From: Enhydrobacter sp.
GTDB taxonomy: Bacteria; Pseudomonadota; Alphaproteobacteria; Reyranellales; Reyranellaceae
Assembly: GCA_025808875.1 (NCBI GenBank)
Contig: CP075528.1
Coordinates: forward strand, 2,044,473 to 2,108,472
Length of the DNA stretch: 64,000 bases
Direction: 5' to 3'
In this document: positions 49,347-58,561 of the stretch, in pieces
How the letters are laid out: each line of letters opens with the position of its first letter
How positions within the stretch are numbered: position 1 is the first letter of the stretch
Translations under genes and position numbers: made by a program
The notes under the pieces: model-generated
Database searches by the model: none
What the model was told of the DNA's origin: nothing
What the model saw: the letters and a program-made list of their open reading frames with translations, nothing else

Positions 49347-51097
49347 ACCGCTTCGCCGGCCTGCGCCTGCTTGGACCCTATCTGAAGCCGCATCGCGGCC
49401 GGGTGGGACTCGCGCTGCTGTCGCTGGTCGTGGCGGCCGGTACGGTGCTGGCCTTCGGCGCCTGCCTCCGGGCGCTGATCGACCGCGGCTTCGCCCAGGG
49501 CCGGCCCGACATCCTGAACTATGCGCTGGCGTCGGTGCTGGCGGTCACACTGGTGTTGGCGATCGCGTCGGGCGCGCGCTTCTATCTCGTCTCGTGGCTC
49601 GGCGAGCGCGTGGTCGGCAACCTGCGCAAGGATCTGTTCGACCATGTCCTGCGGCTCGGGCCGGCCTGGTTCGAGATCAAGAGGTCGGGCGACGTGATGA
49701 GCCGCATCTCGGCCGACGCCCAACTCATCGAGCAGGTGATCGGCTCGTCGGCGTCGGTCGTGCTGCGCAACGCCCTGATGTGCGCCGGGGGCCTGGTCAT
49801 GCTCGTGGTGACCAACCCCAAGCTGGCCCTGATCGTCATGGCGATCGTGCCGCTGGTGGTGGCGCCGATCGTCCTGTTCGGCCGCAGGGTCCGCCGGCTG
49901 TCGCGCGAATCGCAGGAGCGCATCGCCGACATGGTGGCCGAGGGCGGCGAGACGCTCGACGCGGTGCGCACCGTGCAGGCCTTCGCCCAGGAAGACAACG
50001 CCATGCGGCGCTTCGGCGTGACGACCGAGCGCGCCTTCGCGGCGGCCCGCCGTCGCATCGCCCAGCGCGCCGTCATGACCTCGTTGGTCATCTTCATCGT
50101 CTTCGCCGCCGTCGGCTTCCTGCTGTGGGTCGGGGGCCACGACGTCCTGGACGGGCGCATCACCGCCGGCGACCTCTCGGCCTTCGTGTTCTACGCGGTT
50201 CTGGTCGCCATGTCGGGCGGTGCGATCAGCGAGGCGATCGGCGATCTGCAGCGCGCCTCCGGCGCCGCCGAACGGCTGGCCGAACTGAAGGCCGAGCCTT
50301 CGGTCATCGTCGAGGCCGCCGCCCCCAGGACGCTGCCGCGGCCGACGCTGGGCAACGTTGCCTGCGAAAAGGTGTCGTTCCGCTATCCGACGAGGCCCGA
50401 AAGCCTCGCCCTCGACGGTTTCGACTTGGCCGTCCGTCAGGGCGAGACCGTGGCGATCGTGGGCCCCTCGGGCGCCGGCAAGACCACGGTCTTCAACCTG
50501 CTCCTGCGTTTCTACGACCCCGAAGCGGGGGCGGTGCGTCTCGACGGCATCGACATTCGCGACCTGCGGCTCGAGGAGCTGCGGCGGGCGCTCGCCATCG
50601 TGCCGCAGGAACCGGTGCTGTTCACCGCGTCGGTGGCCGACAACATCCGCTACGGCAAGCCCGAGGCGAGCGATGCCGAGGTGCGGGCAGCCGCCGAGGC
50701 GGCGTCGGCGCTCGGCTTCATCGAGGCGCTGCCGCAGGGCTTCGACACCCATCTCGGTGCGCGGGGCGTCCGCTTGTCCGGCGGCCAGCGCCAGCGCATC
50801 GCCGTCGCGCGGGCGCTGCTCTGCGATCCGGCGGTGCTGCTGCTCGACGAAGCGACCAGCGCGCTGGACGCCGAGAGCGAGCTTGCCGTGCAGAAGGCGC
50901 TCGACCGGCTGATGCACAAGCGCACCATGCTGGTGATCGCCCACCGGCTGGCGACGGTGCAGAAGGCCGACCGGATCGTCGTCATGGAAGGCGGCAAGGT
51001 CGTCGATTCCGGCCGCCATGCGGAGCTGGTGCGTCGCGGCGGGCTCTATTCGAGGCTGGCGGAACTGCAATTCAACGTGCCGGCGGCGGCGGAGTGA
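49343..51097 (+). CDS. ABC transporter, fused permease-ATPase (exporter type)
   Basis: 584 residues from ATG 49343; a GTG 12 bases earlier is an alternative. Six membrane helices (about 18-300) with an ERVVGNLRKDLFDHVLRL coupling region, then the ATPase: Walker A GPSGAGKTT (about 375), Q-loop VPQEPVLF, signature LSGGQRQRIA, Walker B VLLLDEATSALD, and the switch His in IAHRLAT. MsbA/BmrA-like homodimeric exporter for lipids or hydrophobic compounds. Coupled to cyaY by a 4-base overlap. Confidence 0.92.
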   Translation: MNRFAGLRLLGPYLKPHRGRVGLALLSLVVAAGTVLAFGACLRALIDRGFAQGRPDILNYALASVLAVTLVLAIASGARFYLVSWLGERVVGNLRKDLFDHVLRLGPAWFEIKRSGDVMSRISADAQLIEQVIGSSASVVLRNALMCAGGLVMLVVTNPKLALIVMAIVPLVVAPIVLFGRRVRRLSRESQERIADMVAEGGETLDAVRTVQAFAQEDNAMRRFGVTTERAFAAARRRIAQRAVMTSLVIFIVFAAVGFLLWVGGHDVLDGRITAGDLSAFVFYAVLVAMSGGAISEAIGDLQRASGAAERLAELKAEPSVIVEAAAPRTLPRPTLGNVACEKVSFRYPTRPESLALDGFDLAVRQGETVAIVGPSGAGKTTVFNLLLRFYDPEAGAVRLDGIDIRDLRLEELRRALAIVPQEPVLFTASVADNIRYGKPEASDAEVRAAAEAASALGFIEALPQGFDTHLGARGVRLSGGQRQRIAVARALLCDPAVLLLDEATSALDAESELAVQKALDRLMHKRTMLVIAHRLATVQKADRIVVMEGGKVVDSGRHAELVRRGGLYSRLAELQFNVPAAAE

Positions 51098-51147
51098 CGA
51101 CAGCCCATCGGGTGATTTTTTTTCGTTGAATAACAGTGTTATATGAT

Positions 51148-51167
51148 CCAATATTAAACTATATTGG
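51148..51167. promoter_or_regulatory. AT-rich inverted repeat
   Basis: CCAATAT-TAAACT-ATATTGG, a 7-bp inverted repeat in an unusually AT-rich patch (51110-51175). Could be an operator for the small ORF that follows. Apart from that ORF, 51098-51345 holds no recognisable gene. Confidence 0.35.
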
Positions 51168-51193
51168 CAAGTCATTTTGACACTGACCAGAAG

Positions 51194-51349
51194 ATGATCG
51201 CCATGTTCGCGCGCTTTCCCTTGCAGGCTTCAAAGCTCCAGGATCGGCTGAGCCGGCTGGCCGAATGGTGGCCGGCGGCCCTTGTCGGCCTGGTGGCCTT
51301 GCTGGGTGCCGTGCCTGACGGCAACGCCCGCACGCTGATCGGCCTTTAG
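51194..51349 (+). CDS. possible 51-residue small protein
   Basis: MIAMFARFPLQASKLQDRLS, then a hydrophobic stretch AEWWPAALVGLVALLGAV and a short polar end. ATG 51194 follows AGAAG; the frame is open to 51164. Composition suits a single-pass membrane protein. No family recognised. Its stop overlaps the stop region of the convergent acyl-CoA synthetase by 4 bases. Confidence 0.4.
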   Translation: MIAMFARFPLQASKLQDRLSRLAEWWPAALVGLVALLGAVPDGNARTLIGL

Positions 51350-52980
51350 CCCGCCGCCTTCCGCTCGGTATCCCGGCGCCTGAGCTCGCGCCGCAGGATC
51401 TTGCCCGTGGTCGTGAGCGGCAGTTCGGCCACGAACTCGACCTCGCGTGGATACTCGTGGGCGGCCAGACGTGTCTTCACGAACGCCGCGAGGTCGGCCT
51501 TCAGCCGTTCGGTCGGGTGCGCGCCGGGCCGCAACTGCACGAAGGCCTTCACGATCTCGGTGCGGACCCTGTCCGGCACGCCGACCACGCCGACCATGGC
51601 CACGGCGGGATGCTTCATCAGGCATTCCTCGATCTCGCCCGGCCCGATGCGATAGCCGCCCGAGGTGATGACGTCGTCGTCACGGCTCTTGAAATAGACG
51701 TAGCCGTCCTCGTCCATGCGCCCGAGATCGCCGGTCAGCAGCCAGTCGCCTGCGTACTTGCGCGCCGTGGCCTCGGGATTACGCCAGTATTCCAGCATCA
51801 CGATCGGGTCGTCGCGCCAGCCCGCGATCTGGCCCTCTTCGCCCGGCGGCAAAGGATGTCCGTCGGCGTCGACGATGGCGACCTTGCGGCCGGGACAGGC
51901 GCGACCGCACGAGCCCGCCCTGACCTCGAACCAGTCGGGCGAGTTGAGCAGCATCAGGTTCATCTCGGTCTGGCCGTAGCCTTCGGAGATGGTGGTGCCG
52001 AAGGTCGCTCGTCCCCAGGCGAGCAGTTCCTCGCCCATCGCCTCGCCGCCGGTGAAGATGGCGCGAACGTCGTAGTCTCCGTGCCGCCGCGGGTCGCCCA
52101 CCTGGCGCATCATCTTGAGCGCGGTGGGCGGGATGAAGCTCACGCCGACCCGGTGGCGGGCGAGCAGCGCGAAGGCGCGTTCGGGATCGAACTTGCCGAA
52201 GCGATGGGCGAGCACCGGCGTGCCGTAGTACCAGGCGGGGAAGAGCGCGTCGTAGAGGCCGGCAATCCACGCCCACTCGGCCGGCGTCCACATGATCTCG
52301 TTGCCGCGCGGCCAGTGGCACAGCACCTGCTCCATCGCCGGGATGACGCCGAGCATCATGCGATGGGCGTGCAGCGCGCCTTTGGGCTGGCCGGTCGTGC
52401 CCGAGGTGTAGATCAGCAGCGCCGGATCCTCGGCGTCGCTGTCGACCGTGGCGAAGTCGTCGGACGCGACCTCCAGAAGCCTGTCCCAGTCGAGGAAGCC
52501 GTCGCCGTCCCTGCCGGCGCCGATCACGATCACGGTCCTGAGGTGCGGCAGGCGCTCCCGGACCGCCAGCACCTTGGGCAATTGCGTCATGTCGGTGACG
52601 ATGGCCGAGGCCTCGGCATTGGCCATGCGGTACTCCACCGCGTCCTCGCCGAACAGGGTGAAGAGCGGCAGGGCGACGGCCCCCATGCGATAGGCGGCGA
52701 GATGACAGAGCGCCAGCTCCGCCCCCTGGCTCAGGAACACGCCGACCCGGTCGCCCCGGCCGACGCCGCGCGCGGCCAGCGCATTGGCCAGCCGCGAGCT
52801 GGCGGCCAGCAACTGCCCGAACGTCCAGTTGCGCACGCTGCCGTCGGCGTTCTCGACGATCAGCGCCAGCGCCTGGCGCGGCTGGCGCTCGCACACGGCG
52901 CGGCCGATGTTGAACTTCGCGGGCTTCGGCCAGCGGAAGCGCCGCATCGCCTCGTCGTAGGAGACGCCGCGCGGGATCAC
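51346..52980 (-). CDS. AMP-dependent acyl-CoA synthetase (medium-chain/acetyl type)
   Basis: 544 residues from GTG 52980, overlapping the upstream stop (GTGA). Adenylate-forming motifs: YTSGTTGQPKGALHAH (P-loop, about 175), FTGGEAM, SEGYGQTEMNLM, LTGDLGRMDEDGYVYFKSRDDDVITSGGYRIGPGEIE and the catalytic Lys in TTTGKILRRELR. Activates a carboxylic acid to its CoA thioester; the acyl chain is not predictable, but the sequence resembles the medium-chain branch. Translationally coupled to the GNAT/ClpP-like membrane protein. Confidence 0.92.
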   Translation of the reverse strand: MIPRGVSYDEAMRRFRWPKPAKFNIGRAVCERQPRQALALIVENADGSVRNWTFGQLLAASSRLANALAARGVGRGDRVGVFLSQGAELALCHLAAYRMGAVALPLFTLFGEDAVEYRMANAEASAIVTDMTQLPKVLAVRERLPHLRTVIVIGAGRDGDGFLDWDRLLEVASDDFATVDSDAEDPALLIYTSGTTGQPKGALHAHRMMLGVIPAMEQVLCHWPRGNEIMWTPAEWAWIAGLYDALFPAWYYGTPVLAHRFGKFDPERAFALLARHRVGVSFIPPTALKMMRQVGDPRRHGDYDVRAIFTGGEAMGEELLAWGRATFGTTISEGYGQTEMNLMLLNSPDWFEVRAGSCGRACPGRKVAIVDADGHPLPPGEEGQIAGWRDDPIVMLEYWRNPEATARKYAGDWLLTGDLGRMDEDGYVYFKSRDDDVITSGGYRIGPGEIEECLMKHPAVAMVGVVGVPDRVRTEIVKAFVQLRPGAHPTERLKADLAAFVKTRLAAHEYPREVEFVAELPLTTTGKILRRELRRRDTERKAAG

Positions 52981-54284
52981 GGGCGAACGCTGTCGACGAC
53001 GCGCCCCGCCAACAGCTCCTGCGGGGTCGGCACCCAGAGCGAGGCGGGCGGCGTCTGCATGATGCGGTTGACGAACTCCGGCGCGAGCCGCGCGCCGTCG
53101 AGGAGGAAGCGCCGGTCGTCGCGATTGCTCTCGTGCATGTCGCTGTCGCTCATGCCGGGAAAACTCGACCGATGGAAGCCCAGCCTGCCGTTCGGCGAAA
53201 CGCTGCGCGCGACGCCGCCCAGGAAGGCGATGGTGCAGGCCGAGTAGCACTCGCCGTCGACATGGGTGGCGAGCCTGCGCTTGCGGAACATGTTGAACAT
53301 CTCGAAGGCGGGGCCGGCGCGACCGCCCGGCCCCGACAGAACCACCTCGCGGACGCCGGGGTGCCGCTCGAGAGCACGGCGCACATCGTCGGCCGCGCCC
53401 ATGCCGTAGGAGCCGCGGACGTTGAGCGTGCCGCCACCGCGGCCGACCGACACCTCGAGGTTGCTGAGCTCGGCATCGCCGGTGCGGATCGTCCACAGCT
53501 CGGCGATGGCGGGCACCGCGCGTTCCTGGGCGAGGGCCATGATGGCGACGACGGACGCCGCGGCCACACATGCCGCTGCCACGAAGGCCGGTCGCGAAGC
53601 GGCGCGTCGCGCCGCCCGGACGATCAGCAGCAACTGCCAGGCCGCGAACAAAGCGCCCGAGACGCAGAGCACGGCCGGCAGCAGCACGTGCATCCAGGTG
53701 ACGTCGCTGCCGCCGAACACGGCGAGCGAGATGCTGCCGAAGCCGACGATCAGGGCGATGCAGGCCCACACCCCGCGGAAGTAGATCGTCTGGCTGAGCG
53801 GCGCCCAGCCGTCGTGCCACAATGGCACGCCGACCTCCTCGAGATAGCGGATGGCGCTGCGTCGAAGGCGCCTGACGCCGCCACGGTAGCCCAGCCTTGC
53901 GGCGAGCGGTGGCGGCACGGCATCGGGCTTCAGCCGGACTTCACGCAGCCCGAGGGTGCGCGTGGCGAGCTCGGCGAACCGGAGCAGGGTTTCGCCGTGA
54001 CCGTCACTCGCCGCCGCGAGGTGCTCGACACTCAGGTGATCGGGCATCTGGGCGAGGTCGATGGCCGCCGCCGGACCGGCCGCGCCGTCGATCACGAACA
54101 CCGCGCGCGTCCCGGTGTCTGTGGGCGGTGCGATCAGCGGGGAAAGTCGTGCCACGGCCGCGGCGTCGGCGGCGGTGGCGCGGCGGATCGCGCGGTCGGT
54201 GGCAGGCGGCTCGGCGGACAGGGTGGGGTGTTCCGGTGGACGTTGCGCCGCTATGCTGCGGCAACTCTCGCGGAGCGTCCACAT
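52977..54284 (-). CDS. GNAT-like / membrane / ClpP-like (COG3904-type) fusion protein
   Basis: About 435 residues if ATG 54284 is used; a later start is possible. Three parts are visible. Residues about 30-150 look like a GNAT acyltransferase (IRRATAADAAAVARL to VPPPLAARLGYRGG). Three or four membrane helices follow (about 180-275). The C-terminal domain (about 290-435) has VREVVLSGPGGRAGPAFEMFN, VDGECYSACTIAFLGG and LGFHRSSFPG, the ClpP/SppA-type fold with a likely nucleophile Ser in CYSAC. Coupled to an acyl-CoA synthetase, which could supply an acyl donor. Confidence 0.7.
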   Translation of the reverse strand: MWTLRESCRSIAAQRPPEHPTLSAEPPATDRAIRRATAADAAAVARLSPLIAPPTDTGTRAVFVIDGAAGPAAAIDLAQMPDHLSVEHLAAASDGHGETLLRFAELATRTLGLREVRLKPDAVPPPLAARLGYRGGVRRLRRSAIRYLEEVGVPLWHDGWAPLSQTIYFRGVWACIALIVGFGSISLAVFGGSDVTWMHVLLPAVLCVSGALFAAWQLLLIVRAARRAASRPAFVAAACVAAASVVAIMALAQERAVPAIAELWTIRTGDAELSNLEVSVGRGGGTLNVRGSYGMGAADDVRRALERHPGVREVVLSGPGGRAGPAFEMFNMFRKRRLATHVDGECYSACTIAFLGGVARSVSPNGRLGFHRSSFPGMSDSDMHESNRDDRRFLLDGARLAPEFVNRIMQTPPASLWVPTPQELLAGRVVDSVRP

Positions 54285-56394
54285 GTCCCCCGACGATCTC
54301 GCCTTCGCCCCCGGGGCGCGGGCCAAGAACACCGCCTCCGGCGTCGCCGTCGTTCCCTCGGTGTGCCCGCACGATTGCACCAGCACCTGCGCCCTGGAGG
54401 TCGAGCGACTGGCGCCGGACCGCATCGGCCGCGTGCGCGGCTCGCAGCGCAACGACTATACCGCCGGCGTCATCTGCGAGAAGGTCGCGCGCTACGCCGA
54501 GCGCATCCACCATCCCGACCGGCTGACCAAGCCTTTGCGACGGGTCGGTCCCAAGGGCTCCCGGCAGTTCGCCGAGATTTCGTGGAACGACGCCTTGGAT
54601 ATCGTCGCCGAACAGTTCGTCGCCAAGGCGCGCCAGCATGGCAGCGAGACGATCTGGCCCTACTACTACGCCGGAACGATGGGCCTGGTGCAGCGCGACG
54701 GCATCAACCGCCTGCGCCACGCCATGAAGTACTCGCGCTGGTACTCGACGATCTGCGTCACCCTCTCCGACACCGGCTGGATCGCCGGCGTCGGCGCCAA
54801 GCGCGGCGCCGACGCGCGCGAGATCGGCGAGCATTCCGACCTGGTGGTGATCTGGGGCGGCAACCCGGTCAACACCCAGGTCAACGTCATGACCCACGCC
54901 ATGCGCGCCAAGAGGCGCGGGGCCAAGCTGGTCGTGGTCGATCCTTATCGCACCGGCACGGCCGAGCAGGCCGACATGCATCTGGCAGTGCGGCCTGGCA
55001 CCGACGGCGCCCTGGCGGTCGGCGTCATGCACGTTCTCTTCAAGGAGGGCCATGCCGACTGGGACTACATGCGCAAGTACACCGACGCGCCGGACGAGCT
55101 GGCGGCCCATGTCGCCACGCGCACACCGGAATGGGCGTCGGAGATCACCGGGCTTCCGGTCGAGGAGATCGTCGCCTTCGCTCGGCTGTTCGGCCGCAGC
55201 AAAGCCGCCTTCATCCGCGCCCATCACGGCTTCAGCCGCAGCCGCAACGGGGCCGCCAACATGCACGCCGTGACCTGCCTGCCCGCGGTCACCGGCGCCT
55301 GGAAATACAAGGGCGGCGGCGCGCTCTACGGCCACACCGGCATGTATCCGATCAGCAAGGCGCTGATCGAGGGCCACGACATGATCGACCCTTCCCTGCG
55401 CGAGCTCGACCAGTCGCGGCTCGGGCCGATCCTGGTCGGCGAGGCCGAAGCGCTGAATGGCGGCCCGCCGGTGACCGGCCTGCTGATCCAGAACACCAAT
55501 CCGGCGATGGTCTGCCCCGAACTCGACAAGGTGCACAAGGGCTTCGCGCGCGACGACCTCTTCACCTGCGTGCACGAGCAGTTCCTGACCGAGACGGCGG
55601 CGTACGCCGATATCGTCCTGCCGGCGACCATGTTCCTCGAGCACGACGACTTCTACACGGCGAGCGGTCACACCTTCTTCCAGGTCACGAAGAAGGTCGT
55701 CGAGGCGCCGGGCGAGTGTCGCGAGAACCACTATGTCATCAGCGAACTGGCCAAGCGGCTGGGCGCCAGCCATCGCGGCTTCGACATGACTGCATGGGAG
55801 ATCATGGACGAGGCGTTGAAGGTCTCGGGGATGTGGGACGCCGAGACCAACTGGCAAAAGGGCGGCCAGGACTTCCATCTGGGCTTCGAAACCTCGCATT
55901 TCCTCGACGGCTTCGCCTGGCCCGACAAGAAGTTCCGCTTCAAGCCCGACTGGGCAGCGTGGGGCGGTCGCGGCAGCGAGATGCCGAAGCTGCCGGACCA
56001 TTTCGACGTCATCGACAAGGCCTCCGCCGACAAGCCGTTCCGGCTGGTCGCGGCGCCGGCGCGCACCTTCCTCAATTCGACCTTCACCGAAACGCCCTCC
56101 AGCCTGAAGCGCGAGGTGCGGCCGACGGCATTGCTGAATCCCGACGACTGCAAGGCGATGGGCGTCGCCGACGGCGACCGGGTCGAGGTCGGCAACGAGC
56201 GCGGCAAGACGATCGTGCATGCCAAGGCCAAGTCGGGTCAGCAGAGGGGCGTCGTCGTCGTCGAAGGCATCTGGCCCAACCGCAACTTCGAGACCGGCAT
56301 CGGAATCAACGCGGTGACGTCGGCCGACCCGGGCTGGCCCAACGGCGGCGCGGTGTTCCACGACACCGCGGTCTGGATTCGCAAGGCGACGTGA
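54283..56394 (+). CDS. molybdopterin-dependent oxidoreductase
   Basis: 703 residues from ATG 54283 (MSPDDLAFAPGARAKN). [4Fe-4S] site CPHDCTSTC...ICEK near residue 28. Molybdopterin motifs: VVIWGGNPVNTQVNVM, VVVDPYRTGTAEQADMHL, PGTDGALAVGVMHVLF, LLIQNTNPAMVCPE, TETAAYADIVLPATMFLEHDD, and the C-terminal dinucleotide domain ending ADPGWPNGGAVFHD. No Tat signal, so cytoplasmic. It belongs to the same broad family as 46498-48513. Its start codon sits in an ACATGT palindrome shared with the divergent gene. Confidence 0.9.
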   Translation: MSPDDLAFAPGARAKNTASGVAVVPSVCPHDCTSTCALEVERLAPDRIGRVRGSQRNDYTAGVICEKVARYAERIHHPDRLTKPLRRVGPKGSRQFAEISWNDALDIVAEQFVAKARQHGSETIWPYYYAGTMGLVQRDGINRLRHAMKYSRWYSTICVTLSDTGWIAGVGAKRGADAREIGEHSDLVVIWGGNPVNTQVNVMTHAMRAKRRGAKLVVVDPYRTGTAEQADMHLAVRPGTDGALAVGVMHVLFKEGHADWDYMRKYTDAPDELAAHVATRTPEWASEITGLPVEEIVAFARLFGRSKAAFIRAHHGFSRSRNGAANMHAVTCLPAVTGAWKYKGGGALYGHTGMYPISKALIEGHDMIDPSLRELDQSRLGPILVGEAEALNGGPPVTGLLIQNTNPAMVCPELDKVHKGFARDDLFTCVHEQFLTETAAYADIVLPATMFLEHDDFYTASGHTFFQVTKKVVEAPGECRENHYVISELAKRLGASHRGFDMTAWEIMDEALKVSGMWDAETNWQKGGQDFHLGFETSHFLDGFAWPDKKFRFKPDWAAWGGRGSEMPKLPDHFDVIDKASADKPFRLVAAPARTFLNSTFTETPSSLKREVRPTALLNPDDCKAMGVADGDRVEVGNERGKTIVHAKAKSGQQRGVVVVEGIWPNRNFETGIGINAVTSADPGWPNGGAVFHDTAVWIRKAT

Positions 56395-57311
56395 CGGGCA
56401 GCTTCCGGCCGGCGCCCAATCCGAGCATCGCCCAGGCGCAGGCCGAGCCGGTCGAGGGCCGCGCGCACGTGCTCGTCATCGGCAACGAGAAGGGTGGCTC
56501 GGGCAAGTCGACGACGGCGCTGCACGTCGCCGTCGCGCTGATGGCCGAGGGCGCGCGCGTCGCCACGCTCGATCTCGACGCCCGCCAGGGCACCCTGACC
56601 CGATATGTGGAGAACCGCGCGGCCTATGCGAAGCGACAGAACATCGACCTGACGATGCCGCTGCACGAAGCGGTGCCGGCGTCGGGCGACAAGGAGGACG
56701 AACGGGCGCGGCTCGAGGCGGCACTCCAAGCCGTCGTCGGCGGAGTCGATGTCGTCGTCATCGACACACCGGGCAGCGACACCCATCTGTCGCGGCTCGC
56801 GCACACCTGGGCGGATACGCTGCTGACGCCGCTCAACGACAGCTTCATCGATCTCGACCTCCTGGCGCGGGTCGATCCGGACACGCTCGAAATCGTGCGG
56901 CCCTCGATCTATGCCGAGGCGGTGTGGAGGCAGCGGCAGCTGCGCGCCGCGCAAGGCGGCCGGCCGGTGGACTGGGTGGTGATGCGCAATCGTCTGTCGT
57001 CGATCGCGGCACGCAACAAGCGCGACATGGGCGCGGCGATCGAGGCGCTGTCCAGGCGCATCGGCTTCCGCACCGCGCCGGGTCTGAGCGAACGGGTGAT
57101 CTACAAGGAATTGTTCCTGAACGGCCTGACGCTGATGGATCTCGGACGCGGCGCCGGCGGCGGCCCGTCCTTGACGCTCAGCCATGTCGCGGCGCGCCAG
57201 GAGGTGCGCGATCTCGTCGCGTCGCTCAATCTGCCGCCGCGAGCGCCTCGCGCGCCATCGGCTGGCTGCGCGACAGGAACAGCCACAGCAAACCCGCGAT
57301 CTGCAGGATGA
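56391..57311 (+). CDS. mipZ: division-plane positioning ATPase MipZ
   Basis: 306 residues from GTG 56391, overlapping the oxidoreductase stop by 4 bases. ParA/MinD-type ATPase: deviant Walker A GNEKGGSGKSTTALHVAVAL (about 29), DLDARQGTLTRYVENR, VVIDTPGSDTHLSRLAH (Walker B) and VMRNRLSS. MipZ gradients from the chromosome poles restrict FtsZ to mid-cell in Alphaproteobacteria. The C-terminal 28 residues run 86 bases into the convergent MFS gene, so the end is unusual and may have been extended. Confidence 0.93.
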   Translation: MTGSFRPAPNPSIAQAQAEPVEGRAHVLVIGNEKGGSGKSTTALHVAVALMAEGARVATLDLDARQGTLTRYVENRAAYAKRQNIDLTMPLHEAVPASGDKEDERARLEAALQAVVGGVDVVVIDTPGSDTHLSRLAHTWADTLLTPLNDSFIDLDLLARVDPDTLEIVRPSIYAEAVWRQRQLRAAQGGRPVDWVVMRNRLSSIAARNKRDMGAAIEALSRRIGFRTAPGLSERVIYKELFLNGLTLMDLGRGAGGGPSLTLSHVAARQEVRDLVASLNLPPRAPRAPSAGCATGTATANPRSAG

Positions 57312-58485
57312 AGAGCGCGGCGAACGACCAGGTATAGCCGTCGGGTGCGTAGCCCGTCGCCGTGCGCGGCCAGTGGTCGACCACCTTACCGATCGCCCAT
57401 TGCCCGGCGAACAGGATCGTGAAGACCACCAGGTTGCAGCTGGTGCTGACGCGGCCGGCGTAGTCGGGCGGGAACGAGCGCGCGAGCAGCGGCATGTACT
57501 GGATGGGATAGGCGCCGAGGAAGCCGAACAGCAACCACGCCGCGACCGGCCCGAAATGCGGCACGAAGGCGATCCAGCCGCACACCAGCGCGAACAGCAG
57601 GCTGACGAAATTGGCCGACGCGAAGTCGCTGATGCCGGCGCGGCGGAAGCCGGCCGCGAACACGCCGCTCAGCGCGAAGCCCACCGTCATCGCCGCCGTG
57701 GTCGCGAGTTGGATGTCGGCACGCACCGCCTGGTCCGCGAAACCGCCGACGTCGCGCAGCCACGGGCCGATCCACAGGGTGATGCAGGCGATGAAGGCGA
57801 CCTGCTGGAAGATCAGGATCGGCTGGATGCGCCAGAAGAAGCCGTCCCTCAGCACCACGCCGGTGATGCGGAATTGGTCGGTGAGCGTGCCGCGCGCCGG
57901 ATGGGTGCCGCGCTCGGGCACCGCGGCGAACAGAATCACGGAGGTGACGAGGCAGATGCCGGCCAGCCAGAAGAAGAGACCCTGCCAGCTCAGCACCGAC
58001 AGCGACCACTGCACCGGCAAGGTGGCGGCCATCGAGCCCAGCCCGCCGGCCATCATGTGGAAGCCGGTGATCAGGCCCCAGCGATGTGGCGGGTACCAGA
58101 GCGTGATCGCCTTGATCGCGGCCATCAGGCCGCCAGCGAAGCCGAGCCCGATCAGGATGCGCGCCAGGATCAGCTCGCCGAGCGAGAGGCTGAGCCCGAA
58201 CAGCGCCGAGCCGACGCCAGCCAGGGCCAGCAGCACGACCTGCACGCGGCGCGGGCCATAGCGGTCGAGCATCACGCCCAGCACCGGCTGGCAGCCGGCG
58301 AAAAACAGGAAGAAGGCCGAGGTGAGCAGGCCGAGATCTCCCGCCGTGATGCCGACGTCGCGCTCGAGATAGGGGAAGATGACGGCATTCACGCCGCGGA
58401 AGACGTAGGACAGGAAGTAGGCGAGCGCGAACGGCAGGAAAACCCGCAGCAACAGCGTCGCGAACGATGGGACGTTTCCGGTCAT
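57226..58485 (-). CDS. MFS transporter
   Basis: 419 residues with 12 helices. MFS signature after helix 2: GVMLDRYGPRRVQV; the first helices YFLSYVFRGVNAVIFPYLERDVGI and LLTSAFFLFFAGCQPVLG are typical of the NNP/OFA-like sugar or organic-anion branch. Substrate unknown. Its 3' end overlaps the mipZ coding end by 86 bases. Confidence 0.88.
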   Translation of the reverse strand: MTGNVPSFATLLLRVFLPFALAYFLSYVFRGVNAVIFPYLERDVGITAGDLGLLTSAFFLFFAGCQPVLGVMLDRYGPRRVQVVLLALAGVGSALFGLSLSLGELILARILIGLGFAGGLMAAIKAITLWYPPHRWGLITGFHMMAGGLGSMAATLPVQWSLSVLSWQGLFFWLAGICLVTSVILFAAVPERGTHPARGTLTDQFRITGVVLRDGFFWRIQPILIFQQVAFIACITLWIGPWLRDVGGFADQAVRADIQLATTAAMTVGFALSGVFAAGFRRAGISDFASANFVSLLFALVCGWIAFVPHFGPVAAWLLFGFLGAYPIQYMPLLARSFPPDYAGRVSTSCNLVVFTILFAGQWAIGKVVDHWPRTATGYAPDGYTWSFAALFILQIAGLLWLFLSRSQPMAREALAAAD

Positions 58486-58561
58486 CTCGTTGTCTTGTCG
58501 TGGGCGGCATTGCCGCGGACGTGGAATTTAGGCGGCGCACGCCGACCGGTCAAAACGCCGG

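Noticed and set aside
51098-51130. Intrinsic terminator of the ABC exporter (CCC-ATC-GGG then T8)
   Set aside because: The stem is only three base pairs; the T-run alone is not enough.
53133-56390. A very long plus-strand open frame running upstream of mipZ
   Set aside because: It overlaps well-supported genes on both strands and is Arg/Ala/Gly-rich; GC-rich DNA gives such open frames by chance. Only the part from 56391 has MipZ motifs.
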